Shown piece by piece: positions 25,337 to 34,051 of a stretch of 46,306 bases of DNA. Positions within the stretch are counted from its first letter, which is position 1. Each line of letters begins with the position of its first letter. The notes under the pieces are model-generated. The model was not told the origin of the DNA, searched no databases, and saw only the letters and a list, made by a program, of their open reading frames with translations. The DNA comes from Candidatus Daviesbacteria bacterium (GTDB taxonomy: Bacteria; Patescibacteriota; Microgenomatia; Daviesbacterales; UBA10151), in NCBI GenBank assembly GCA_016183305.1, contig JACPEW010000022.1, positions 1 through 46,306 of the forward strand. The letters run 5' to 3'. The position numbers and the translations under genes were made by a program.

Positions 25337-26923
25337 TCAGCTATTGGAATCCTTTTCAGGGGAATAATCAGTTATTAGATTTTCTGGCTTAACAGCCACA
25401 TGGCTGGATATTCGATCTAGCACCCTGCTTAAGGTTTCAGTATTAATTCTTGGCATCTTAAAACGGGCTGAGGTAACTTGATCATCTCTTGTAACAACTC
25501 CATTATTAAGAGCAGGCAAAGTGCTCCTGACTTCCTTATACAAAGATTCCATCAAGAGAGTATATACTGCATTTCCTCTATCGCTATCGCCATACATCTT
25601 ATTTAGTTTTTCCTGAAAAGCTTGTAAAGTTCCTAGCAGGATATCACTGTCTTCTGGAGAATATGAACCATCTCTAGCTCTTTCTTGCACTAATTGCCCA
25701 TATGTAGGATTAACTCCCTGAGCCAGCTGATCTTGCATTAAGCCAAAAAGGCTAAACCCCTCACCGTTTTCCACTCTTTGTTGGGCATCTGGTCTTATTG
25801 TAAAGTCTATATCTACTACTGATCCAGCTGATAATGCTGGAGCAGGATTCTCAGCAACTGGTGTGGCTGACGCTGTCAATGGAGCCTTAGCAACCGCAGT
25901 ACCAGTTAACCAAGCATTTGCTGTCGCTGTTGCTTCATGACTTGTTATAAAGGTAGCGGTAGGTGTTGGAGTTAGTGCTTGTCCTGCTAATGCAGTAGCA
26001 ATTAAACCAGCTCTTGCTGTAGCAGTTTCTGCTGCAGACTCTCCTGTGGTTGTACCTGTAGATATTGGTGTAGGTATTGCTATAATCTCCCCTTGACAGC
26101 CTCTTGCTGTCCAAGCCAATAAAGCTGCCAAAGCAAGGGCTGCAAGGATTCCTGCTGGTAATAGACAACCTGGCCTCTTGGCCTCTTTTTCAATTCTTCC
26201 AGCTTCCTCGGGGCTGATGCTAGTTTCTGGTTTTAAAAGTTTGCTTAATACAATTAGTTCTTCTTCTAACGATTCCTTCTGCTTTCGTTCCTCTCGTTTC
26301 TGTTTTTTTAAAGCCCGAACAGCCTCCGGATCAAGATAGCATTCTAATCTTCTATTAATACGGGCCATATATTCAGCTAAAGAGCCAATACCTGCACCAG
26401 CTGCAATTTTCTTATCTTTATCTGTAAATGGAGTAGTTAAACGATGTTTACGGGCAGGCATTCTTAATCTATTAACTAAATCCCTCCAACCAAGACCATA
26501 TTTTACATGGCCATCACCCACAGACTGACGTTCAAGGCCTGTCTGGTACTTTGCTTCTTGTTCATCTGTCCAACCTATTGAACCAAAATATGAACGAGGT
26601 TTCCAGTCAGATGTTGGTCCAGCGAAAACAGCTGGAATCAAACCATCTTTTGTTGGTATTATTAACTCTCTTCTCCTTCCCAATCTTTCTACTGCAATTT
26701 CCCTCTTGTGCTCATCTGATTCTCCCGCTAAAAATGGATCATTTTTAATAAATGAGACTTCTGCATCAATCCTACCTGCTTCTATTGGATTATCCGGATT
26801 TAGAGCATCAGGATGTAACTCAGCATACGGTTTACTTCTAGCAATCAATACATCTCGATTTCTCTTAAACTTAGCTAATCTTTCTTTTGTCCAGCCAGAA
26901 GCAGATTTACTGCCTTTATTCAT
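25337..26923 (-). CDS. unknown single-pass membrane protein with Thr/Ala-rich stalk
   Basis: Not recognised. Residues 1 to about 250 are charged and probably cytoplasmic, with a Lys/Glu-rich, coiled-coil-like stretch at 203-250. A membrane helix lies at about 252-271 followed by RGCQG. Next comes a low-complexity stalk (about 280-370) rich in TPTPTAT and TATAN motifs, then an outside domain of some 155 residues. The reading frame stays open upstream of the ATG to beyond 27010. The peptide there (GQDVVRNEGLAVEDLIDYA) looks coding, so the true protein probably begins in the 101-residue frame that ends at 26995, joined by a -1 shift. Confidence 0.65.
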   Translation of the reverse strand: MNKGSKSASGWTKERLAKFKRNRDVLIARSKPYAELHPDALNPDNPIEAGRIDAEVSFIKNDPFLAGESDEHKREIAVERLGRRRELIIPTKDGLIPAVFAGPTSDWKPRSYFGSIGWTDEQEAKYQTGLERQSVGDGHVKYGLGWRDLVNRLRMPARKHRLTTPFTDKDKKIAAGAGIGSLAEYMARINRRLECYLDPEAVRALKKQKREERKQKESLEEELIVLSKLLKPETSISPEEAGRIEKEAKRPGCLLPAGILAALALAALLAWTARGCQGEIIAIPTPISTGTTTGESAAETATARAGLIATALAGQALTPTPTATFITSHEATATANAWLTGTAVAKAPLTASATPVAENPAPALSAGSVVDIDFTIRPDAQQRVENGEGFSLFGLMQDQLAQGVNPTYGQLVQERARDGSYSPEDSDILLGTLQAFQEKLNKMYGDSDRGNAVYTLLMESLYKEVRSTLPALNNGVVTRDDQVTSARFKMPRINTETLSRVLDRISSHVAVKPENLITDYSPEKDSNS

Positions 26924-26994
26924 TTGCTTTAATTGGTCAATTTCTCTTTGTGCATAATCTATTAAGTCCTCAACTGCTAGACCTTCATTTCTTA

Positions 26995-27300
26995 CTACAT
27001 CTTGTCCTGTTTTAGAGTATCGTATATCCGGATATCATACTCGCCAGTTGTAATAGCTACCAAACCATGATGGAACGTTTCCCATTTTGAAAATTGTTTC
27101 CTGCTTATATCATCTGACTTCAGAGCAGGATGGCTAGCTAAACTGTTAAGTTTTGCTTGGGGATTAATACTCTGTCGCTTTGGATCAATTGTACTAATAT
27201 ACCAGGACTGAGATAATTCATTAACTGCAGTTATAACTTCCTTTCTAGTTGGAAGTCTTTGTAATAACGATTGTCTGGCTTCTGCTCTTTCAATAACCAT
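26995..27300 (-). CDS. probable N-terminal part of the stalked membrane protein, split by a frameshift
   Basis: A 101-residue frame, MVIERAEARQSLLQRL to YDTLKQDKM, not recognised. It ends just where the -1 frame becomes coding-like and runs into the 528-residue protein without a stop. Moving back one base at CTAAAACAG (27007-27015) would join DTLK to TGQDVV and give about 650 residues in all. The sequence before its ATG has TATATA four bases away, so this is the probable true 5' end of the gene. Either an indel, a sequencing error or a programmed slip explains the break. Confidence 0.6.
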   Translation of the reverse strand: MVIERAEARQSLLQRLPTRKEVITAVNELSQSWYISTIDPKRQSINPQAKLNSLASHPALKSDDISRKQFSKWETFHHGLVAITTGEYDIRIYDTLKQDKM

Positions 27301-27360
27301 ATCCTATATAGTTTAACAGACCTATAATTAAAATGCAAATTACCTACTATCCATAAATGG

Positions 27361-27366
27361 TATACT
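27361..27366 (+). promoter_or_regulatory. -10 box of the lipid kinase gene
   Basis: TATACT on the + strand with exactly six bases before the ATG at 27373, so transcription should begin at the start codon. Confidence 0.6.
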
Positions 27367-27372
27367 AGTTTT

Positions 27373-27738
27373 ATGGATCAAAAGAATTTACCTAATAGAA
27401 AAGTGCTTTCCTTTAAGTATGCTTGTTCAGGAATCTATGCTGCTTTAAAGGAAGAACCAAATTTAAAATTCCATTTTATAGCAGGCATTATTGTAATTTT
27501 AACCTCTGTTGCTTTAAAAATATCTATTCAAGATTGGCTGATTATAATTTTCCTGATTGGATTTGTTATATCTTTGGAACTAACGAATACTGCTATTGAG
27601 GCAGTTGTTGATGCTTTTACAGATAAGGAACACCCAGGAGCAAAGCTTGTTAAAGATATTTCTGCAGGAGCAGTTTTAGTAGCTGCCATTACTTCTGCTA
27701 TTATTGGCTTAATAATCTTTCTGCCTTATATCTCATAA
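27373..27738 (+). CDS. dgkA: diacylglycerol kinase / undecaprenol kinase family protein
   Basis: Small integral membrane kinase that phosphorylates diacylglycerol or undecaprenol. At 121 residues it has the family layout: a cytoplasmic amphipathic start with ACSGIYAALKEEPNLKFH, three membrane helices, and the catalytic stretch SLELTNTAIEAVVD followed by KLVKDISAGAVL. Gram-positive and CPR members usually act on undecaprenol, which fits the adjacent phosphatase gene whose ATG overlaps this stop codon (TAATG). Together they could balance undecaprenol and its phosphate for cell-wall synthesis; the substrate is inferred. Confidence 0.88.
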   Translation: MDQKNLPNRKVLSFKYACSGIYAALKEEPNLKFHFIAGIIVILTSVALKISIQDWLIIIFLIGFVISLELTNTAIEAVVDAFTDKEHPGAKLVKDISAGAVLVAAITSAIIGLIIFLPYIS

Positions 27739-28262
27739 TGATAAACAAGGATTTATTTTTTCTGATATTTAATTTAAGTGGACAAAACCCAATCATAGAC
27801 CAGCTGATGATTTTTGGGACTAATGAGCTGATTTATTTAACTTTTTTATTTGTTTTACTACTGGCTGTTAAAGGCGGAATAAAAGAGAAAAAGAGTTTCC
27901 TGCTGATTATACTCAGTTTACCTATTGCAGTCTTAATAATTAAAGGGGTTCATCTTTTTGTTTACGAACCCCGCCCATTTGTGACTTTTAACTTAACTCC
28001 TTTAGTATCTGAAACATTAAATGCTGCCTTTCCTTCAAGGCATGCTACTATCTCAGCAGTCATTGCTTTTGCTTTTATCTACTTTAAATCAAAATATACT
28101 CTTCCTCTGCTGCTAGTTATGGTCTGGATTTCTATCTCAAGAGTATATGTAGGAGTGCACTATCCTTTAGATTTAATCGGTGGTTGGGCAACAGCAGTTA
28201 TCTCCTTAACCATTGCGCTGCAGATTAAAAAAATACTTAAAATTGGTTTTTTAAGAGCTTAA
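27738..28262 (+). CDS. PAP2 family membrane phosphatase, probably undecaprenyl-diphosphatase
   Basis: Integral membrane lipid phosphatase of the acid phosphatase/PAP2 superfamily, 174 residues. All three signature parts are seen: EPRPF (the KxxxxxxRP-like part), FPSRHA and SRVYVGVHYPLDLIGG, which contain the catalytic His residues. Some five hydrophobic helices surround them. The start overlaps the dgkA stop, so translation is coupled. Recycling of undecaprenyl diphosphate to the monophosphate (BcrC-like) is the likely role; phosphatidate phosphatase is the alternative. The 3' end overlaps the convergent M16 gene by 12 bases. Confidence 0.87.
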   Translation: MINKDLFFLIFNLSGQNPIIDQLMIFGTNELIYLTFLFVLLLAVKGGIKEKKSFLLIILSLPIAVLIIKGVHLFVYEPRPFVTFNLTPLVSETLNAAFPSRHATISAVIAFAFIYFKSKYTLPLLLVMVWISISRVYVGVHYPLDLIGGWATAVISLTIALQIKKILKIGFLRA

Positions 28263-29516
28263 GATTTGTTCAAACTTATCTTTAGTCTTAAAAGGCCCAA
28301 TAACTTGCAAATTGTATTTTTCTTTTACAAATAACTCTTTTGCCAAATCTTGAACATCTTTTTTAGTAATCTTATCAATCTTTTTTAAGACTGCATCAAA
28401 AGTTGTGATTTTCCTATCCAAAACAAAAGTAGTGCCAAAATATTCTGCCAAGAAATTAGTTGATTCTTCCTGGAGGGCTAGTCTGCCTCTAATCATCTCT
28501 TTGGCTTTTTTCAACTCATCATCTGTCACTTTCTCTGATATCAAAAGCTGAAGTTCTGCTAAAATTACCTCCAAACCGTCATAAACTTTTTCTAATTTTA
28601 AACCGGCATAAACAGTAAAAGAACCTGTATCTTTATAGCTGCTGTGCTGGGCACTGACATGATAAGCCAGACCCCGGCGTTCCCTGACTTGAATAAATAA
28701 CCTGGAAGACATACCCTCTCCTAAAATAGCTCCTAAGATCCGGGCAATATAGCGTTTATCATTATCCCGGTCAAAACCCTCCATCCCTAAAACTAAATTA
28801 GCCTGATCAGTTACTTTATGGAATACATCAACTTTTGCTTTAGTTTGTTTTTGCTTTTTATATGGTTTAAAAGGGTATTTTGATCTTGTAGGCAAATCTA
28901 AAAAATACTCCTGAGCAATTTCTTCTATATTGTCTGGTAAGTTTCCAACATAAACTAAAGCCATATTATCTGGAGCATATAAAGAGTCCATATAAGAAAA
29001 CATCTGCGGACGGTTAATTGAAGCTACTGTTTTTTCATCTCCTCCAATATCCCAACCTAATGGTTGATCACCGTATTGTAATCTTTCATATAATTCCCAG
29101 ACGTATCTTGCTGGATTATCCCTGTACATCCTAAGCTCCTCTACTATTACTCCTTTTTCCCTCTTAATTTCTTCTTCTGTTAAAAGAGATTCTTTAATCA
29201 TTGAAGAAAGCAGATCAGAGGCTAATTTAATGTGCTTGGCTGCGGATTTAATCCAGTAATAGGTTACTTCTTTATCTGTGGCAGCATTATTAACTGCACC
29301 AATACTATCAACCATGGTGGCAATTTTTTCTGCTGAAGGAAATTTTGTGGATCCTTTGAAAAACATGTGTTCTAAAAAGTGAGAAATCCCATTAGTTTTT
29401 CTTGTTTCATACCTGGAACCAGCCCCTACTGCTACTAAAGTAGTTAAAGAATCAAGATGGGGTAAATCAATAGTTATCAGAGTCAAACCATTTGCTAATG
29501 TTTTAATTTTATGCAT
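28251..29516 (-). CDS. M16 family zinc peptidase (processing peptidase-like)
   Basis: Zinc metallopeptidase of the pitrilysin family, subfamily M16B, 421 residues. The inverted zinc motif HFLEH is at His46-Glu49-His50, with the third ligand in KGVIVEE near residue 126. The C-terminal non-catalytic domain (about 210-421) has SSRLFIQVRERRGLAYHVSA, the substrate-closing R/Y region. There is no signal peptide, so it is probably cytoplasmic. It overlaps cmk by eight bases. A second, N-terminally truncated M16 gene lies at 33.2-33.9 kb. Confidence 0.93.
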   Translation of the reverse strand: MHKIKTLANGLTLITIDLPHLDSLTTLVAVGAGSRYETRKTNGISHFLEHMFFKGSTKFPSAEKIATMVDSIGAVNNAATDKEVTYYWIKSAAKHIKLASDLLSSMIKESLLTEEEIKREKGVIVEELRMYRDNPARYVWELYERLQYGDQPLGWDIGGDEKTVASINRPQMFSYMDSLYAPDNMALVYVGNLPDNIEEIAQEYFLDLPTRSKYPFKPYKKQKQTKAKVDVFHKVTDQANLVLGMEGFDRDNDKRYIARILGAILGEGMSSRLFIQVRERRGLAYHVSAQHSSYKDTGSFTVYAGLKLEKVYDGLEVILAELQLLISEKVTDDELKKAKEMIRGRLALQEESTNFLAEYFGTTFVLDRKITTFDAVLKKIDKITKKDVQDLAKELFVKEKYNLQVIGPFKTKDKFEQILSS

Positions 29517-30174
29517 TTTTAATATGTTTTAATATTTCTTCCACTGTTTCTTGCTGGGTCAAATTTGAATTATCAATTATAACTGCATCCTCAGGAACCC
29601 TCAAGGGTGAGACTGCTCTGGTAGAGTCTGCTTGATCTCTTTTTTCCATATCTTGTAAAACCATTTCATATATTATATGAGGATCCTTTTCTACTAATTG
29701 CTTGAACCGCCTTTCTGCTCTAATTTTAATATCAGCAGTTAAATAAAATTTATGTTTAGCATTAGGAAAGATTTCTGAACCAATATCCCTGCCTGTCATC
29801 ACAGTATTATAAGAATTTACTAATCTATATTGGATCACTTTAGTTGCCTCTCTAACCTCCCCGATTGCAGCAATAATGGGCACCAATTTAGTTACTTCTG
29901 GATCATGCAAATGATCAGTAATATCATCACCGTCAACCATAAATCTTGCTTCATGATCTTGGGTTTTTGTCTCTAATTTCAGGTTTTTAAAAACTTCAAC
30001 AATCTTTTCTTTATCAGTTAAAGGAATATTATTCCGCAAAACCATAATACTGCCAGCGCGGTAAATTGAACCAGAATCAATATATTGATAACCTAATTTT
30101 TGGGCCAATAAAAATCCGACACTGTTTTTACCTGAAGATGTCGGACCGTCAATAGTTATAACTTCTGTTTCCAC
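29509..30174 (-). CDS. cmk: cytidylate kinase
   Basis: Phosphorylates CMP and dCMP to the diphosphates. The Walker A loop is DGPTSSGKNSVGFLLA (about 9-24), with SSGKNS in place of the common GSGKST. YIDSGSIYRAG follows, then GRDIGSEIFPNAKHKFYLTAD, and the lid region RRFKQL. At 221 residues it has the usual length with the NMP-binding insert. The 3' end overlaps the M16 peptidase, and cysS ends 28 bases upstream. Confidence 0.92.
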   Translation of the reverse strand: METEVITIDGPTSSGKNSVGFLLAQKLGYQYIDSGSIYRAGSIMVLRNNIPLTDKEKIVEVFKNLKLETKTQDHEARFMVDGDDITDHLHDPEVTKLVPIIAAIGEVREATKVIQYRLVNSYNTVMTGRDIGSEIFPNAKHKFYLTADIKIRAERRFKQLVEKDPHIIYEMVLQDMEKRDQADSTRAVSPLRVPEDAVIIDNSNLTQQETVEEILKHIKNA

Positions 30175-30202
30175 AAGGATCTAGTTTACCATACTGAAGC
30201 AT

Positions 30203-31588
30203 TTACTGTAATGGCTTTACTTTGGAACCAGAGGAGGTATCTTCTACTTCAAAGCCTAATTTTTTGATCTCATGGCGGAGTTTATCTGACTCTTTAAAAT
30301 CACCAGAATTCCTTGCTTGTTCTCTTTTATGGACTAATCTCATTACTTCTTTAGGCGCTTCTATTTGTTTGCCTAAATACTCATCTAATTTAAGCCCTAA
30401 AACATTATCCATCTCCAAAATAGTTTTTGCTTTAGCAGAAGTTGGATAATCAGATTTAACCAGTTCCCATAAAACTGCAAGAGCTTGCGGGGTATTAAGA
30501 TCATTTTCTAGAACTTGCCTAAACCTTTGCTCATATTCTGCACACCCTACTTTTGGCTGCTCCCAACCTCTTATCTCGTGCCTCAAATTATTCAAAGCAT
30601 TTTGGGCAGCTTCTAAAGATTTCCAGGTAAAATTTAACTCATCCCGCCAGTGGGCTGTTAAGAATAGATATCTTAAAGCTAATAACTCAAAACCCTTTCC
30701 TATAATCTCATCAATTCTATAATAATTCTTTTTGGATTTGCTCATTTTTTCTCCATCTACTTGCAGGAAATTATGATGGACCCAAATCTGCACAAAAGGC
30801 TTACCAGTAGCTGCTTCTGATTGCGCTATCTCATTTGTATGATGGACTGGAATATGATCTATCCCTCCTGTATGAATATCAAAAGAATCTCCTAAGTATT
30901 CCATACTCATTGCAGAACACTCAATATGCCAGCCAGGAAATCCTTCTCCCCAGGGAGATGGCCATCTCATACTATGATCAGCAAAATGTCCTACAGTAAA
31001 AAACCACAAAGCAAAGTCTTGGGGGTTTTTCTTTTGTTTATCAACCACCACATCTTGCCTTGCTCCTGCTTCTTTTTCTTCTAACTTTTGTCCTGATAGT
31101 TTTGTGTAGTTTGGGAATTTAGAAATATCAAAATAAATTGCTTGGTTTGTTTGATAAGTAAAACCATTTTTTTCTAACTTGTGGATTAATTTAATTTGCT
31201 CTTTTATATGGTCTGTTGCTTTAGCTACAATATTGGGTCTTTTAATATTGACTGTTTCAACAGATTTCCAAAAATAATCCTCATAAAATTTTGCTATTTC
31301 CCAAACAGTCCTGCCAGACTCCCTGGCTCCTTTTTCTATCTTATCCTCACCAGAATCCTCATCAGAAACCAAATGCCCCACATCAGTAATATTCATCACA
31401 TGTTTAACTTCAAACCCTTCAGTTTCTAAAACTCTTCTTAAAATATCATCACCTACATATTTTCTTAAATGGCCAATATGAGTATAGTCATAGACTGTTG
31501 GCCCACAGGCATACATCCCAACATGAGGTGGGTTAATTGGACTGAATTCTTCTATCCTACGCGATAAGGTGTTATATAGTTTTAACAT
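30203..31588 (-). CDS. cysS: cysteinyl-tRNA synthetase
   Basis: Class I aminoacyl-tRNA synthetase, 461 residues. Cys28 in [17 protein letters not shown] is the first zinc ligand, and HIGH is at 37-40. [20 protein letters not shown] and the His-containing stretch after it complete the zinc site; KMSKS lies near 279. The C-terminal anticodon part is normal. The start is an ATG immediately after a period-7 repeat tract with no clear Shine-Dalgarno sequence. Confidence 0.97.
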   Translation of the reverse strand: MLKLYNTLSRRIEEFSPINPPHVGMYACGPTVYDYTHIGHLRKYVGDDILRRVLETEGFEVKHVMNITDVGHLVSDEDSGEDKIEKGARESGRTVWEIAKFYEDYFWKSVETVNIKRPNIVAKATDHIKEQIKLIHKLEKNGFTYQTNQAIYFDISKFPNYTKLSGQKLEEKEAGARQDVVVDKQKKNPQDFALWFFTVGHFADHSMRWPSPWGEGFPGWHIECSAMSMEYLGDSFDIHTGGIDHIPVHHTNEIAQSEAATGKPFVQIWVHHNFLQVDGEKMSKSKKNYYRIDEIIGKGFELLALRYLFLTAHWRDELNFTWKSLEAAQNALNNLRHEIRGWEQPKVGCAEYEQRFRQVLENDLNTPQALAVLWELVKSDYPTSAKAKTILEMDNVLGLKLDEYLGKQIEAPKEVMRLVHKREQARNSGDFKESDKLRHEIKKLGFEVEDTSSGSKVKPLQ

Positions 31589-31699
31589 AACTCAAAATTC
31601 AAAACTCAAGGCTCAAAACTTAAACTTAAAACCTAAAACTAATTTAGTTTTTACTTTTGAGTTGCAGCTTTGACATTTGACATTTGAGTTTTGAGTTTC
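31589..31699. repeat. intergenic period-7 repeat tract between cysS and the coiled-coil gene
   Basis: About 110 bases of degenerate 7-mers: AACTCAA, AATTCAA, AACTCAA, GGCTCAA, AACTTAA on one side, then TTGACAT, TTGACAT, TTGAGTT, TTGAGTT on the other. The two sides are inverted relative to each other and could fold into a long hairpin. No gene is seen in it. Confidence 0.85.
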
Positions 31700-31701
31700 C
31701 A

Positions 31702-32109
31702 CTATCCTCCTACCCCTCTTTTAATTTCAGCCTTTCCAGCATAAACTATTGCTGGATTAATTGGTTGTTTTTTCTTTTCTTCTTTTTCCATTTCAGCTAC
31801 TTGCTCCTCTTGTTGCTGAGCTTGCAATCTTTGCTGCTCTTTTTGTTTATTTTCCATTCTGACTTTTTGTTGAGCTACTGTCAAATCACTTAACCATCTT
31901 CTGGTATAAGCAAGTTGTTTTTGTCTGTCTATTTCTTTTTGCTGGTCTTCTTGTTGTTTTTGTTGGAGTTGTTGAGGAGTAAGTTGGGGTGATGTGGCAG
32001 ACTGGATCCCTTGCTCAATAGCTTCTCCTACTGAGTCTTTTATATCCTGTACTACTTCTCCACCTGTTTGTTCTATCTCATCCTGAAATTTTCCAATTAC
32101 ATTAGCCAT
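31702..32109 (-). CDS. hypothetical Gln/Glu-rich coiled-coil protein
   Basis: Not recognised; 135 residues. After an N-terminal MANVIGKFQDEIEQTGGEVVQDIKDSVGEAI helix (quoted in parts: IGKFQDEIEQTGGEVV, DIKDSVGEAIEQGI) comes a Q/E/K-rich stretch at about 45-115 that should form a coiled coil. It ends with a distinct GKAEIKRGVGG tail. No membrane helix or signal peptide. The neighbours are recR (upstream in transcription) and cysS. Gene-like because the frame is clean, ATG-started and the ends look conserved-motif-like, but no function can be given. Confidence 0.65.
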   Translation of the reverse strand: MANVIGKFQDEIEQTGGEVVQDIKDSVGEAIEQGIQSATSPQLTPQQLQQKQQEDQQKEIDRQKQLAYTRRWLSDLTVAQQKVRMENKQKEQQRLQAQQQEEQVAEMEKEEKKKQPINPAIVYAGKAEIKRGVGG

Positions 32110-32130
32110 AAATATATTCTAGCACAAGCT

Positions 32131-32179
32131 CACCCCGGAGGTGAAGCTAAGCTGTCGCCTGGATCACACCTCCGGGGTG
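32131..32179. repeat. palindromic element between recR and the coiled-coil gene
   Basis: CACCCCGGAGGTG (32131-32143) and CACCTCCGGGGTG (32167-32179): perfect 13-base inverted arms around 23 bases. The arm pattern resembles the two purL copies. It may also act as a terminator for recR, though no T tract follows on the - strand. Confidence 0.8.
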
Positions 32180-32182
32180 TGG

Positions 32183-32776
32183 CTAGTACTCTTTTCTTCC
32201 CTCTAATGCTCTTGATAAAGTTGTTTCGTCTGCATACTCTAAATCTGACCCAACCGGTAAACCTCTTGCAATCCTGGTAACTTTTACTCCTAAAGGAGAA
32301 ATTAATCTTTGGATATACATAGCAGTAGCTTCCCCTTCCATGGTTGGATTAGTGGCTAAAATTATTTCCTTTACTTTATCATCCTTAAGTCTTGGCAATA
32401 ATTCTCTAATATGAATTTCTGAAGGACCAATGTTTTCCAAAGGGGAAATCACTCCATGCAGGACATGATAAAGACCTTTAAAATTAGCTTTTTCTAAAGC
32501 TAAGACATCTAGAGGATTTTCCACTACTGCTATTACTTCTTTATCCCTGGAAGGATCGGCACAAATTTGGCAAGGATTTTGCTCTCCAATATTAAAACAA
32601 ATAGAACAAATCTTTGTTTTCTCCTTCATTCCTATTGCTGACTCAGCTAAAGCCTTAGCTTCTTCTATTGGGGCATTGAGAAGATAATAAGTTAACCTCT
32701 GAGCAGTCTTAGGCCCAATCCCAGGTAATCTTTCAAAAGCCTCTATTAGATTTTGAACTGACTTTGGAATTTGCAT
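32183..32776 (-). CDS. recR: recombination mediator protein RecR
   Basis: Acts with RecF/RecO to load RecA at single-strand gaps. The 197 residues show the full layout: helix-hairpin-helix LPGIGPKTAQRLTYYLL (17-33), the four-Cys zinc finger C57-C60-C69-C72 and the Toprim domain beginning VIAVVENPLDVLALE. The C-terminal Walker-B-like end is DLEYADETTLSRALEGRKEY. It follows ybaB, the usual partner gene, with about 50 bases between them. Confidence 0.96.
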   Translation of the reverse strand: MQIPKSVQNLIEAFERLPGIGPKTAQRLTYYLLNAPIEEAKALAESAIGMKEKTKICSICFNIGEQNPCQICADPSRDKEVIAVVENPLDVLALEKANFKGLYHVLHGVISPLENIGPSEIHIRELLPRLKDDKVKEIILATNPTMEGEATAMYIQRLISPLGVKVTRIARGLPVGSDLEYADETTLSRALEGRKEY

Positions 32777-32826
32777 ACCCTGAAGCCAATTTTACCAAAA
32801 TGCAGAGTACTATACTATGTGCAGGC

Positions 32827-33105
32827 TTACACCCCCGGGATACCCATACCACCCATCATGGGTTTCATCTCATCAGCAGCAACTTTTTGAGACTGTTTTA
32901 AAGCCTCATTAACAGCTTCTGTAATTTTATTAAAATCCTGCTCCCCTGAGATAAAAATTACTTTTTGATCTGCAGTCATCACTACTGTTACACCTTTATG
33001 CTCAACTGTGATTTTAATCTGAGCAAGTTTTTTTTGCAGCTCCATTGCCTGATCTCTCATCTTTTTGAGATCCCCCAGCTGTTTTAAATTATCCATCAGT
33101 CCCAT
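32827..33105 (-). CDS. ybaB: YbaB/EbfC family nucleoid-associated protein
   Basis: Small DNA-binding protein that dimerises and coats DNA; it is often next to recR, as here. 92 residues: an N-terminal coiled helix LGDLKKMRDQAMELQKKLAQ, a short sheet with the VEHKGVTVVMTADQKV core, then a C-terminal helix and a Met/Gly-rich tail (MMGGMGIPG). Strong promoter: TTTACA, 16 bases, TATAAT, with seven bases to the ATG. Confidence 0.92.
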   Translation of the reverse strand: MGLMDNLKQLGDLKKMRDQAMELQKKLAQIKITVEHKGVTVVMTADQKVIFISGEQDFNKITEAVNEALKQSQKVAADEMKPMMGGMGIPGV

Positions 33106-33112
33106 AAATACT

Positions 33113-33118
33113 ATTATA
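33113..33118 (-). promoter_or_regulatory. -10 box of ybaB-recR
   Basis: TATAAT on the - strand seven bases before the ATG, with TTTACA about 16 bases upstream. Leaderless transcription expected. Confidence 0.65.
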
Positions 33119-33170
33119 TAATAATTGTCATTCTTGTAAAAGACATTACTTAGAATTGTCTTTACGAATT

Positions 33171-33887
33171 CTATATTGAGAGTTTCCTGAGTAAGTTTAA
33201 CAAAATCATTCTATTTTCTACTGAATCAGTCACAAAACCGCTTACAATTAGGTTAGCTTTACTAAAATTCCAGTATTTATCTATAAAAGGCTTTACGAGA
33301 TTGATATCAAGGCTTTTAACCAATTCAATATAATCTTCTGTAGACACAACTCCTTTATTCATCAAAGCTTCTCTCATCATCCCTAAGACATAATCAGGAC
33401 GATCATCGTCTATCAAAACTCGGTTAATATGATGATTCTTGGCTGATTCGTACTCTTCTTCAGTCGGGCCAAAAGCTTTCAGATAAAGTAACGATTGGAT
33501 AATAGCATCAACCACTCTAAATAGATTCTGGGGGTCTGTTTGAGTTGTAATATCTATGTAACCAAACAACTGGTAGCGAACCGACTCCATTGTTACCTCG
33601 TAAACTAAGCCAGTATCATATCTTAATACTTTACGAAGCCGGCTATTAGGACTACCTGTCATAATTCTCTTTAGCAGCTGCTGGATTATACAATCTTGTA
33701 GTTCTACTTCTTTATAGGATCCAGGGAAAGTTAACGCAATCCTACAGGTCTTCACTCTCGGTATTGGTGAAAAGAAAACCGCTAAATCAGAAAAGCTACT
33801 ATTATCAAAATGAGGATAACCTTTAAACTTTTTATCTGAAGAGTATTTATTAAAATAATTCCCAACCAAATTTTTTATATACCACAA
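33171..33887 (-). pseudogene. M16 peptidase, C-terminal domain only (5'-truncated)
   Basis: Residues about 40-238 match the C-terminal half of M16B peptidases: NSRLRKVLRYDTGLVYEV is the counterpart of SSRLFIQVRERRGLAYHV in the complete M16 protein of this window, and GNYFNKY matches the linker before it. The N-terminal catalytic half with HxxEH is missing. The only start codon is a TTG at 33887, and an in-frame stop follows 15 bases upstream. It lies head to head with another gene whose 5' end is also missing. Either a broken gene, a non-catalytic partner subunit, or the edge of a rearrangement or misassembly. Confidence 0.65.
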
Positions 33888-34051
33888 AACCTGGAAATCA
33901 AACTACAGATAACCAGAAGGCTCAAGCAAAAGAAGCTGACAGGACAAACAACCAACCACATCAAGAAACTATCTCCCCTAGAGACAGATGGAGAGCTGCT
34001 GAACAACAAGATCAACATAGAGAAGCACAAGGACAACAAGAACTTGGAAAC

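Noticed and set aside
25935-26168. A 77-residue - strand frame rich in Ser, Tyr and Asn
   Set aside because: Alternate-frame shadow of the TPTPTAT stalk in the large membrane protein; composition follows the repeated codons.
26995-27300. A toxin-antitoxin pair formed by the 101-residue frame and its neighbour
   Set aside because: The continuous open -1 frame and the sizes fit a single broken gene better, and no toxin or antitoxin motif is seen.
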